Shown here piece after piece: positions 1 through 6,593 of a stretch of 9,984 nucleotides of DNA; the stretch's first letter is position 1, and every line of letters starts with the position of its first letter. Both the position numbers and the translations under genes were made by a program. Under the pieces are notes generated by a model. The model was not told where the DNA came from, did no database searches, and saw only the letters and a program-made list of their open reading frames with translations. The stretch covers positions 1 through 9,984 of the forward strand of contig NZ_JACUUA010000129.1 of NCBI RefSeq assembly GCF_014859565.1. The letters run 5' to 3'. The DNA is from Marinospirillum sp. Lineage in GTDB: Bacteria > Pseudomonadota > Gammaproteobacteria > Pseudomonadales > Halomonadaceae.

Positions 1-323
1 AAGCGCGGGCCAAGGAAACCTTCGCCAAACGGCTGGATGCGATGCTGGAACAAGCTCTTTGGGTAGAAGAACGACCAACGCTGCGCATTCTGACGATGCA
101 AACGCAATGGGGCAGCTGTTCACCTAATGGCCGAATCACCCTGAATCCGCACCTGGTCAAGGCACCGCGTGAGTGCGTTGACTATGTGATCCTGCATGAA
201 CTTTGCCATATTGCCGAGCACAACCACAGCGAGCGCTTCTACCGGTTAATGAGCCAAGTCATGCCAAAGTGGGAAAAGACCAAAGAACGACTGGATGAAA
301 TGGCTACGAGTATCATCATGTAA
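1..323 (+). CDS. YgjP-like (DUF45/WLM) metal-dependent hydrolase, 5' end missing
   Basis: The reading frame is open from base 3 at the left edge to the TAA at 321-323, so this is the C-terminal part of a longer gene. The first ATG in view (42) is probably internal, because codons upstream of it are also open and encode a charged helix-like stretch. The visible part holds the two family hallmarks. One is a T-Q-W-G-S-C-S block (nt about 102-122), matching the T-R-W-G-S-C-S segment of YgjP proteins. The other is the zinc-binding HELCH motif (nt 195-209), followed by a third histidine in N-H-S, as in the family's HELCH...NHS pattern. The family adopts a zincin metallopeptidase fold; E. coli YgjP has been reported to act on UTP, but physiological substrates are unclear. 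The gene is convergent with the iron-transport operon and ends 60 bp from it. Family assignment is firm, function is not. Confidence 0.85.
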   Translation, partial: ARAKETFAKRLDAMLEQALWVEERPTLRILTMQTQWGSCSPNGRITLNPHLVKAPRECVDYVILHELCHIAEHNHSERFYRLMSQVMPKWEKTKERLDEMATSIIM

Positions 324-338
324 ATTTGATCAGCCGTT

Positions 339-372
339 CAGTGCCTGGCAGCAATCCGCCCGCCAGACACTG
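339..372 (-). terminator. Hairpin between convergent genes, possible 3' end of fbpBC mRNA
   Basis: Arms at 339-349 and 362-372 form an 11-bp inverted repeat around a 12-nt loop. On the minus-strand RNA the single imperfect position is a U-G wobble; on the plus strand it is a C-A mismatch. The structure therefore suits the fbpBC transcript better. It starts 11 nt after the fbpC stop codon. No U-run follows on either strand, so it is not a classical intrinsic terminator and may be a 3'-stabilising stem or a Rho-assisted end. Confidence 0.4.
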
Positions 373-383
373 GAAGCCCGGAT

Positions 384-1466
384 TCAGTGGTTGGAATCCG
401 GCAGGATGGAGGCGTGTCTGGCACTTTGAATGGCAACATAACTGCCGACTTCAAAATAGTGATGGCTGGGTGTGATGGCACAGTACTGCGCACCATCCTG
501 CTCCAGCACATACAGGTAATCGTGCCCACGAAACTCCCGATCCACTACTTTTGCAGCTGCCGGATCATCACTGGCTGTTAATGTCAGGTCTTCTGGTCTT
601 AATGACAGATTCACTGCCCCTTCAAAGTTGCCGCTCAGGTTGATGGTGCCCAGCGGGGTTTGTGCCAGGCTACCCTCTGCCATGCCTTGTAACAGGTTGG
701 TGTGTCCGAGAAACTTGGCAACAAAAGCTGTGGCGGGGTGATGATAAACCCGTTGCGGGGTATCCAGCTGAATCAGTCGACCCTGCTGCATCACACCCAC
801 CTTGTCAGCAAAAGTCAGCGCTTCGGCCTGATCATGGGTGACCAGAATCACTGAAGTTCCGGCTTTTTTGAATAGTGCACGCATCTCCTTGCGGGTGCTT
901 TCACGCAAGGCTGCATCCAGATTGGAAAAGGGTTCATCCAGCAATACCAGCTCTGGTTCTGCGGCCAGGGTACGCGCTAATGCCACCCGCTGTTGTTGCC
1001 CGCCGGACAATTCGTGTGGATGGCGTTTGGAATAAGCTGCCAGACCAACCAGATCCAGCCATTCCAGTGCTTTTTTCTGCTGTTCAGCTTTGGGTACGTG
1101 CCGCATGGCAAAAGTTACGTTACCCAGCAAAGTCATGTGTGGAAACAGGGCATAGTCCTGAAACACGATACCGATTTTCCGATCCTGCGGTGGCAGTTCA
1201 GTGACATCCTTGCCATGCAGAAAAATCTGCCCGGATTCCGGGTGTTCAAAACCGGCCAGCATGCGTAGTGTGGTGGTTTTGCCGCAGCCACTGGGGCCCA
1301 GTAATGCCAGAATATCACCCGGCTGCAAAGAAAAACTCACCTGATTAACGGCCAGGGCATCCTGCTGGTTATAGCGTTTGCATAACTGCTCAACACGCAT
1401 CAGAGGTTGTATGGATGCAGGGGTGGCTGACAAGGAGGTGCTGGCTAGATTCTGCATAAAATTCAT
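384..1466 (-). CDS. fbpC: Ferric iron ABC transporter ATP-binding protein FbpC
   Basis: This is the cytoplasmic ATPase that powers an FbpABC/AfuABC-type ferric iron importer. The 360-residue protein shows, in order: a short N-terminal extension (1-22), Walker A GPSGCGKT (57-64), Q-loop Gln103, ABC signature LSGGQ (153-157), Walker B LVLLDEP (173-179), and H-loop His211. A C-terminal regulatory/TOBE-like domain (about 245-355) contains the S-L-R-P-E-D motif typical of FbpC, PotA and related importers. The ATG lies 2 bp after the fbpB stop, with a GAGGG ribosome site inside the end of fbpB, so translation is probably coupled. A second ATG three codons downstream is possible. Related ATPases serve phosphonate, thiamine, sulfate or polyamine importers. 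The fused 12-TM partner permease and the Fur box upstream favour iron. Confidence 0.85.
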   Translation of the reverse strand: MNFMQNLASTSLSATPASIQPLMRVEQLCKRYNQQDALAVNQVSFSLQPGDILALLGPSGCGKTTTLRMLAGFEHPESGQIFLHGKDVTELPPQDRKIGIVFQDYALFPHMTLLGNVTFAMRHVPKAEQQKKALEWLDLVGLAAYSKRHPHELSGGQQQRVALARTLAAEPELVLLDEPFSNLDAALRESTRKEMRALFKKAGTSVILVTHDQAEALTFADKVGVMQQGRLIQLDTPQRVYHHPATAFVAKFLGHTNLLQGMAEGSLAQTPLGTINLSGNFEGAVNLSLRPEDLTLTASDDPAAAKVVDREFRGHDYLYVLEQDGAQYCAITPSHHYFEVGSYVAIQSARHASILPDSNH

Positions 1467-1468
1467 TG

Positions 1469-3058
1469 CTACTTGCCCTCACGATTAAGAACCATGCCTA
1501 CCGAGAGGCTGGAAAAAATAACGATAGCCGCAGCAAAGGGTGCCGCTTCTGCCATCAGGCCTTCTGATGTGCGAGTAAAAACAGTAACAGCCAAGGTGGT
1601 GTAACCCGTGGGAGCCAGCAGGAAGGTGATCGGTAACTCCTTCATGCAGAACAGGAACACCAGCGCGATGGAGGCCAGAATACCCCGTTTGAGCCGTGGA
1701 AACACCACATACCAGAAGGTGCTGAGAGCACCGTGCCCCAGTGAAAAAGAGGCTTCTTCCAGATTGGAGCGGGTTTGCAGTAATGCACTGCGGATGGGCC
1801 CCATCGCCAGTGCCAGGGTGGCAATCGCCCAGGTGAAAATCAGCAATGCCAGTGTTTGATAGAGGAAATAAGCAGTGTGCAGGGAGAAAAACACCATTGC
1901 CAGCGCCAGTGTTAATGGGGGCAGGGCATAACCCACATAGGTGGAGCGTTCAATCACCGTGGAAATACGGGAAGGATAACGCACCAGCAGATAAGCAATG
2001 GGCAGGGCAAAACCGGCAGCCACTAAGGCAGCGGGGAAGGCGGCAGCTGCAGAGCGCAGGAAAGTACCGGGCACTTGCAGGAAAAAACTCATATCCGGTG
2101 GAGCCAGCACCAGCCAGTACACCAGAATCATCACCGGCAGACCCACCGAAGACAGGAACACCAGCAACAGATAACCCCAGGCCGGAACAGCCAACCAGCC
2201 CAGCTGTACCGGTTTTTTCAGGCGGGCAATACCACTACCCACACTGGCAAGGCGTTTACGTTTGAGTACAAAGGTTTCCATCAATACAAAACTGCCCGCC
2301 AAAGCCAGTAGCATCAGAGACAACCAAGCCGCATAAAAGCGATCAAAAGAACCGGAAATCTGGGTGTAGATGGCATAACTGAAGGCTTCATAACGCATCA
2401 GCGCCACGGCTCCAAAATCACCCATGACATACAGGCCAATCACCAGCCAACCCGCCATTAGTGATGGCGCCAGATGCGGCAATAGAATACGGAAAAAAAT
2501 CTCGCGGCGGGAATAACCCAGCGACTGGGCACTTTCTTCCAGGCTGCGATCCAATCCCAGCAGGGCAGCGCGTAAATTCAGAAACAGGTAAGGAAAGGTA
2601 TAAAAACCCAGAGCCAGCACGGCACCGCTGTAACCCTGGATACGTGGCAGTTGCCAGCCGAACAGCTGGGCAAAAACACCGTAGTGACCACCCAGACCCA
2701 TCAGCGCATAAGCCATGACATAACCGGGTACCGCCAAGGGCACTATTGCCAGCAGGGTGATGGTTTTTTTAAAGCGGATATTGGTACGCGTGACCAGCCA
2801 GGCGGTGGGCATGGCCATCAGGGTTGCCAGCAGCAGCACCCCAAAAGTCAGCTTTAATGTATTAAACAGCAGATCAAGATTACGTTGACGAAACACCAGC
2901 TCCATCAATAAATCCGGTTCTGCCTGAAAAGCCCGTAATACCAGATAAACTAGCGGTATAACCATCGCCAGCACAGCAACCATTGCCGGGATGAGTATAT
3001 AGAAAGGTGGCCTTTGACCCCAGATACGGTAGACGTGTGTAGCAATGCTTGCTGACAT
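1469..3058 (-). CDS. fbpB: Ferric iron ABC transporter permease FbpB (two fused permease halves)
   Basis: This is the inner-membrane channel of a ferric-iron-type ABC importer. The 529-residue protein has about 12 hydrophobic segments in two repeated halves: roughly 20-262 and 292-524, joined by a basic cytoplasmic linker (about 263-285). Each half carries an EAA loop that docks the ATPase: E-E-S-A-Q-S-L-G-Y near 174-194, and E-E-A-S-F-S-L-G-H near 434-454. Fused double permeases of this size are typical of FbpB/AfuB/SfuB. It is the first gene of the pair fbpB-fbpC. The ATG at 3058 is the only sensible start, since the frame closes 42 bp upstream with no other start codon between, yet no clear Shine-Dalgarno sequence precedes it. 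The binding protein FbpA is not encoded next to it. Substrate iron is inferred from family and the Fur box. Confidence 0.87.
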   Translation of the reverse strand: MSASIATHVYRIWGQRPPFYILIPAMVAVLAMVIPLVYLVLRAFQAEPDLLMELVFRQRNLDLLFNTLKLTFGVLLLATLMAMPTAWLVTRTNIRFKKTITLLAIVPLAVPGYVMAYALMGLGGHYGVFAQLFGWQLPRIQGYSGAVLALGFYTFPYLFLNLRAALLGLDRSLEESAQSLGYSRREIFFRILLPHLAPSLMAGWLVIGLYVMGDFGAVALMRYEAFSYAIYTQISGSFDRFYAAWLSLMLLALAGSFVLMETFVLKRKRLASVGSGIARLKKPVQLGWLAVPAWGYLLLVFLSSVGLPVMILVYWLVLAPPDMSFFLQVPGTFLRSAAAAFPAALVAAGFALPIAYLLVRYPSRISTVIERSTYVGYALPPLTLALAMVFFSLHTAYFLYQTLALLIFTWAIATLALAMGPIRSALLQTRSNLEEASFSLGHGALSTFWYVVFPRLKRGILASIALVFLFCMKELPITFLLAPTGYTTLAVTVFTRTSEGLMAEAAPFAAAIVIFSSLSVGMVLNREGK

Positions 3059-3118
3059 AGGATTTAGCCGACCAGATGCAATGAAAACAGCTTCAAATTA
3101 GCATATTCAGCGCTTCGG

Positions 3119-3137
3119 GTAAATGATAATTATACTC
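3119..3137. promoter_or_regulatory. Fur box overlapping the fbpB -10 element
   Basis: The 19 bp GTAAATGATAATTATACTC agree with the Fur consensus GATAATGATAATCATTATC at 14 of 19 positions, including the uninterrupted core AATGATAAT. The box lies 61 bp upstream of the fbpB start and completely covers the proposed -10 hexamer, so Fe-Fur binding would block RNA polymerase. This is the standard arrangement for iron-repressed uptake genes. Confidence 0.75.
3129..3134 (-). promoter_or_regulatory. -10 element (TATAAT) of the fbpBC promoter
   Basis: On the minus strand this hexamer is a perfect TATAAT. The region 17 bp upstream (CAATAA) is not a recognisable -35, which is what one expects of an activator-dependent promoter. 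Transcription would start near 3120-3124, giving a leader of about 65 nt before fbpB. See the FNR/Anr-type site immediately upstream. Confidence 0.6.
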
Positions 3138-3151
3138 AGCAGCATTGCATC

Positions 3152-3790
3152 TTATTGATCTGGATCAAGGTCTTTCAGGTGATCATAAAGCAACTGGCTG
3201 ACTTCCTCACTCCACTGCTCCAGCCACTGCTGGCTGGCTGTTGCCATACCACCAGGAGAAAGAGTGCGCACTGGCTGCTCGGCTGACCACTGTTGTTGCA
3301 GCAAATTACGTCCGGTGGCATCCAGCAGGTTAAGTTGCAAACTGATCTGTAAAGACTGGTTTTCCATCTGCAGATACCATTGATTCAGTGTCAGGCGGAT
3401 GCGGTAATCAGCTCGATAACCGGGTAGATCCGCCAGGCTGGCTTGAATCCAGAGCTGTTGCCCCAGAGCTTCGGTCAGCAGCTGTTGCACCTGCAAATCC
3501 AGGCTTTCTGCCCAGAGGTGTTTACTGAAAGGAGTCAGTCGATGACCGGACTCACGATACCAGAGCTCCCTTGAGCGCAGTGGCGCTGATGCCATTGGGC
3601 GCTCAACAGCCAGATGCAGAGTTTTACCCGAAGGTAATTCGCGTATTTGATCCGGACCTTTAAGGCTGCTGAGTAACAAGGGTTGAGGTGCTTGGGTGGC
3701 CTGCGGAAAAGTAACCAGGCAACCGCTCAGCATCCAGCCACTGATCAGCAGCAGCGCCAGAGGGAAAAAACGTCGGGCTTGTTTTAACAT
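3152..3790 (-). CDS. PqiC/DUF330-type lipoprotein of the MCE transporter
   Basis: This 212-residue protein is the auxiliary lipoprotein of an MCE lipid-transport system (ABC-type transport auxiliary lipoprotein component, DUF330/PqiC-like). The N-terminus has positive residues (K3, R6, R7), a hydrophobic stretch (about 9-20), and a lipobox L-S-G-C with Cys24 as the acylation site. Gln/Leu-rich mixed alpha/beta sequence follows, with the family-like sequence Y-R-A-D-Y-R-I-R-L-T-L near 125-135. Residue 25 is Leu rather than Asp, so outer-membrane sorting is expected by the usual Lol rule. The ATG is 9 bp after the mlaD stop, with an AGGA ribosome site 7 nt upstream. It is the last gene of the operon. 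Its final codons contain an FNR-type palindrome serving the next operon. The family call rests on lipobox, size and context more than on strong sequence motifs. Confidence 0.78.
   Translation of the reverse strand: MLKQARRFFPLALLLISGWMLSGCLVTFPQATQAPQPLLLSSLKGPDQIRELPSGKTLHLAVERPMASAPLRSRELWYRESGHRLTPFSKHLWAESLDLQVQQLLTEALGQQLWIQASLADLPGYRADYRIRLTLNQWYLQMENQSLQISLQLNLLDATGRNLLQQQWSAEQPVRTLSPGGMATASQQWLEQWSEEVSQLLYDHLKDLDPDQ
3155..3168. promoter_or_regulatory. FNR/Anr-type binding site upstream of fbpBC
   Basis: TTGATCTGGATCAA is a perfect match to the FNR/Anr consensus TTGAT-N4-ATCAA and is a fully symmetric palindrome. It lies inside the last codons of the lipoprotein gene. It ends 20 bp upstream of the TATAAT, so its centre falls about 38-42 bp upstream of the probable start of transcription. 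That is the class II activation position for FNR-family proteins. The consensus and position are read from sequence; the regulator itself is not in the window. Confidence 0.55.
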
Positions 3791-3799
3791 CGTGGATTC

Positions 3800-4651
3800 C
3801 TATTCTCCGGGGCCTGGTGTCTGTTTTCTGTTGCCACGCAGCCAGCTGTGGCTTTCCTGTCTGATCTGCTCCAGCAGAGTTTCAGCCTGTTGTAACAAGG
3901 GTCCGAGCTGTCGGGTACCCGCCTGAGTGTCTTCGCTCAGGTATTGCAGCTGTGCACCCAGGTTTTCTAACTGATTGCTAACACGGGTTTCTAAACGATC
4001 CAGATATCCGGGTAATTGTCCTGCCAGCTGTTCATAAAACTTTGGATCAAAAGCACGCAGTCTTTTATCAGCAGTAAGACTCAGCTGCTCAACCGCAGCC
4101 AGGGTGCCCATTAGTTGACCCTGCATTTGTTCATCGGTCAGCAGTGCCAGTTGTTCACTAACCCGGTGCAGGGATTTCACCAGCTCTGCAAAACCGCTGA
4201 TGGCAGTGTCGATGTTTTCCGTGACCTCCACTAAACGGGAACTTTGACTGGGAATAATAGCGGGTTGATCAGGGTTGGACACCAGTCGATAACCCGTCTG
4301 ATCCTGGCTTTGCAATTCTACAAACAACAAGCCGGTAATGCCCTGATATTGCAGCGTGGCAAAGGTGTTGCTGCGGATGGGGACATCAGCATCTAACAAC
4401 AGATCCAGTCTTACTCTTTCTTCCGGTTCGGTAACCAGGCTGATCCTTTGTACAATGCCCACTGGCACTCCCCGGTATTTAACCGGTGCCCGTTCGTTCA
4501 ATCCAGAAACCGAATCGTTAAAATAAGTGATGTAGGGCAGGCGGTTGGCATTACGACTGTCCTGGCTCAGCCAGCCAATAAAAAACAGCCCGCTGAGCAG
4601 CATCAGCACTACAAAACCACCTACCAGTGCATAGTTAATTCTTGGATTCAT
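3800..4651 (-). CDS. mlaD: MCE-domain lipid-binding protein MlaD
   Basis: This is the periplasmic, membrane-anchored lipid-binding subunit of an MCE transporter. With the start at 4651 the protein has 283 residues: one N-terminal transmembrane helix (about 7-29), an MCE domain (about 38-114) with the family-like V-K-Y-R-G-V-P-V-G-I-V segment and Q-G-I-T-G-L-L-F-V-E-L, then a long predominantly helical Gln/Leu-rich tail. MCE proteins form hexameric rings that carry phospholipids between membranes. The frame stays open to an ATG at 4705, but the 4651 ATG has a strong GAGGGG ribosome site (minus strand, 4659-4664) at 7 nt spacing and puts the membrane helix at the very N-terminus. This choice gives a 17-bp overlap with the end of mlaF, consistent with translational coupling. 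The symbol follows E. coli mlaD, but this four-gene set resembles the Pseudomonas paralogous MCE operon more than mlaFEDCB. Confidence 0.88.
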   Translation of the reverse strand: MNPRINYALVGGFVVLMLLSGLFFIGWLSQDSRNANRLPYITYFNDSVSGLNERAPVKYRGVPVGIVQRISLVTEPEERVRLDLLLDADVPIRSNTFATLQYQGITGLLFVELQSQDQTGYRLVSNPDQPAIIPSQSSRLVEVTENIDTAISGFAELVKSLHRVSEQLALLTDEQMQGQLMGTLAAVEQLSLTADKRLRAFDPKFYEQLAGQLPGYLDRLETRVSNQLENLGAQLQYLSEDTQAGTRQLGPLLQQAETLLEQIRQESHSWLRGNRKQTPGPGE

Positions 4652-5441
4652 CCCTGGGCCCCTCATTTTTTCGGTATTGAGCGCCTGCAGCTCGGGTATT
4701 GGCAAAATAATGGCGGATATCCGGGTGATCCTGTTGTACCAGTATTTCCATCGGTGCCTTGCAGAGTACTTGTTTTTGCCCTAAAAAAGCGACTTGATCG
4801 GTCACACGCCACAGGGAATCCAGATCATGTGTCACCAGGATCAAGGTCAGATCCATGGTAGCATGAAGCTCCAGCAGCATATCATCAAAGGCGCTGGCGC
4901 TGGCTGGGTCGAGACCGGCAGTGGGCTCATCAAGTAATAACAGGTTTGGATCCAGCGCCAGAGCCCTGGCAACAGCTGCACGTTTTAACATGCCGCCGCT
5001 GAGTTCCTGCGGATACTTGTTGGCTGCATGGCTGGGCAGGCCGGTCAGCCGCAGTTTTAACATCGCCAGCTCTTGTAATAGTGAAGTAGGCAGCCGCTGA
5101 TGTTCTCGCAAGGGCAGCATGATGTTTTCCAGCAAAGTCAGGCTGCTGAACAGCGCACCCTGCTGAAACATCATGCCCATCTTTTTACGCAGCTGCAGCA
5201 GCTGTTTTTCATTCAGGCGGCGGATATTACGGCCAAACAGCAATATCTCACCGGCATCCGGCTGGCGCAGCAGGGCAATCTCGCTTAGTAGTATCGATTT
5301 ACCACAACCACTGTCACCCACAATCGCCAGCCGCTCACCCTGATAGACACTCAGGTTCAGTTGTTCATGCACCGACTGTTCAGAAAAACGAGTAGTGATA
5401 TTGCGCAGGCGCACCAGGGGGCGAGGTTGCAGTTCAGTCAT
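4635..5441 (-). CDS. mlaF: MCE transporter ATP-binding protein MlaF
   Basis: This is the cytoplasmic ATPase of the MCE lipid transporter. The 268-residue protein has Walker A GDSGCGKS (42-49), the F-Q-Q-G-A-L-F Q-loop region (92-98) characteristic of MlaF, the signature LSGGM (147-151) with Met instead of Gln as in MlaF proteins, Walker B LLLLDEP (167-173), the D-loop G-L-D-P, and H-loop His205. The start ATG is 3 bp after the mlaE stop, and the 3' end overlaps mlaD by 17 bp. It sits between the permease and the MCE subunit, so it should drive lipid movement by MlaE-MlaD. Direction of transport cannot be read from sequence. Confidence 0.9.
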   Translation of the reverse strand: MTELQPRPLVRLRNITTRFSEQSVHEQLNLSVYQGERLAIVGDSGCGKSILLSEIALLRQPDAGEILLFGRNIRRLNEKQLLQLRKKMGMMFQQGALFSSLTLLENIMLPLREHQRLPTSLLQELAMLKLRLTGLPSHAANKYPQELSGGMLKRAAVARALALDPNLLLLDEPTAGLDPASASAFDDMLLELHATMDLTLILVTHDLDSLWRVTDQVAFLGQKQVLCKAPMEILVQQDHPDIRHYFANTRAAGAQYRKNEGPRDESKN

Positions 5442-5444
5442 ACT

Positions 5445-6536
5445 TCACCAGCCCGCATGACTGAAGATGATGGAGAACAGGGCATCGGTGATAATTACAA
5501 GAAAAATCGCCTGCACTACACTGCGGGTGGTGCGATAACCCACTGCCTCAGCGCCGCCTTTTGCCAACATGCCTTGCATACAACCCACAGTGACAATAAT
5601 CAGTGCAAAGACTGGTGCCTTGATCATACCCACCACAAAATGAATACTACTGACTTCGTCACCCAGACGCTGCCAGAACAGGGTGTAGGAGATATCCAAC
5701 TGGATATTGGCAACCACCATGCCACCCACCAGACCACTCAAATCCGACAGCAGTGTTAACAAGGGCAACACCAGCAGCAATCCCAGCATTTTGGGCAGAA
5801 TCAGCCAATCAAAAGGGTTCTGACCCAGACTGCGCAGTGCCAGAACCTCCTGATTCATATTCATGGTGGCCAGTTGCGCAGCATAAGCAGAACCGGAACG
5901 CCCCGCCACCAGAATGGCCGTAATCAGTGGCCCCAATTCACGCAGATGGGTGAGCGCCACTAGCTCCACAATAAAAATATTGGCGCCGTAGGTTTTTAAC
6001 TGTAATCCACCCTGCCAGGCGATTACCGCACCCAGTAAAAAAGACAACAAAGCCACAATTGGTATAGCATGAACACCATCACGCTGAATGACATCCAGTA
6101 CCAGGCGGGGCTTAAAACGGCGTGGATGAGTCAGCAGCGAGAAGAGCCCAAGGCTGAGCTGCCCAAGAAACTCCAGCAGTTGCAGGGCATGATGGGTGAT
6201 CTTGCTGGTACGGTAACCAATATCAGCCAGCCAGCTGAGTGGTTGTTCAGGGGGGATGGTGGTTTCATGGTTTTGCAGAATCAGCTGTAACAACTGCTGC
6301 TGGGTGGCCGTTAAACCTTCAGGCCAGTGTTCAGCAGAGGTACCAAAAATGCGGATAAATAACAGCGCACCATTACTATCCATGGCATTGGACAACAACT
6401 GCACCCGCTGGTGGTGAGCCAATAATACCGGCTGGAGCTGAAGCCATTGCTTGAGATAAGCGGTGGTCCAGTCTCCCTGAGCGATATAACCCCCATCAGT
6501 GGCTGAAAGGGTGGGTGCTTGTCCTTGTTCTTGCAT
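5445..6536 (-). CDS. mlaE: MlaE-type permease with fused N-terminal STAS (MlaB-like) domain
   Basis: This is the inner-membrane permease of the MCE system. The 363-residue protein is about 100 residues longer than E. coli MlaE. The extra N-terminal part (about 8-92) reads as a STAS domain, including D-S-N-G (53-56) in the STAS nucleotide/phosphosite loop; in E. coli this domain is a separate protein, MlaB. The permease part (about 105-363) has the family signature R-E-L-G-P-L-I-T-A-I-L-V-A-G-R-S-G-S (199-216) and about five hydrophobic segments. A GGAG ribosome site lies 7 nt upstream of the ATG. It is the first gene of the operon mlaE-mlaF-mlaD-lipoprotein. No separate mlaB or mlaC is present in the window. 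STAS-permease fusions of this kind are known from Pseudomonas and other proteobacteria, so the fusion is not a frameshift or assembly artefact. Confidence 0.88.
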   Translation of the reverse strand: MQEQGQAPTLSATDGGYIAQGDWTTAYLKQWLQLQPVLLAHHQRVQLLSNAMDSNGALLFIRIFGTSAEHWPEGLTATQQQLLQLILQNHETTIPPEQPLSWLADIGYRTSKITHHALQLLEFLGQLSLGLFSLLTHPRRFKPRLVLDVIQRDGVHAIPIVALLSFLLGAVIAWQGGLQLKTYGANIFIVELVALTHLRELGPLITAILVAGRSGSAYAAQLATMNMNQEVLALRSLGQNPFDWLILPKMLGLLLVLPLLTLLSDLSGLVGGMVVANIQLDISYTLFWQRLGDEVSSIHFVVGMIKAPVFALIIVTVGCMQGMLAKGGAEAVGYRTTRSVVQAIFLVIITDALFSIIFSHAGW

Positions 6537-6541
6537 AATAA

Positions 6542-6582
6542 CTCCGGAAATTCCTTATAGCAGGATTATCCATATTCCGGAG
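6542..6582. repeat. Inverted repeat CTCCGGAA...TTCCGGAG at the mlaE promoter and ribosome site
   Basis: Perfect 8-bp arms at 6542-6549 and 6575-6582 are separated by 25 nt. On the minus strand the downstream arm contains the GGAG Shine-Dalgarno sequence of mlaE, and the upstream arm lies in the spacer of the proposed mlaE promoter. The repeat could be a paired operator. Alternatively, in transcripts reading through from rhlE, it could form a hairpin masking the ribosome site. A U-run for intrinsic termination is absent. Confidence 0.45.
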
Positions 6583-6593
6583 CCACCTGTCAG
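6565..6593 (-). promoter_or_regulatory. Sigma70-like promoter of the mlaE operon
   Basis: On the minus strand a -35 hexamer CTGACA (6588-6593, 5 of 6 matches to TTGACA) is followed after exactly 17 bp by GATAAT (6565-6570, 5 of 6 matches to TATAAT). The -35 overlaps the rhlE stop codon. Transcription would begin near 6558, leaving a leader of about 22 nt carrying the GGAG ribosome site. This supports the lipid operon having its own promoter rather than depending on rhlE. Confidence 0.55.

Noticed and set aside
384..1466. Phosphonate, thiamine or polyamine ATPase instead of FbpC
   Set aside because: Not fully excluded by sequence, but the fused 12-TM FbpB-type partner and the Fur box make iron the better call.
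1846..2265. A 139-codon plus-strand frame opposite fbpB
   Set aside because: Antisense to a well-defined permease; proline- and glutamine-rich shadow translation.
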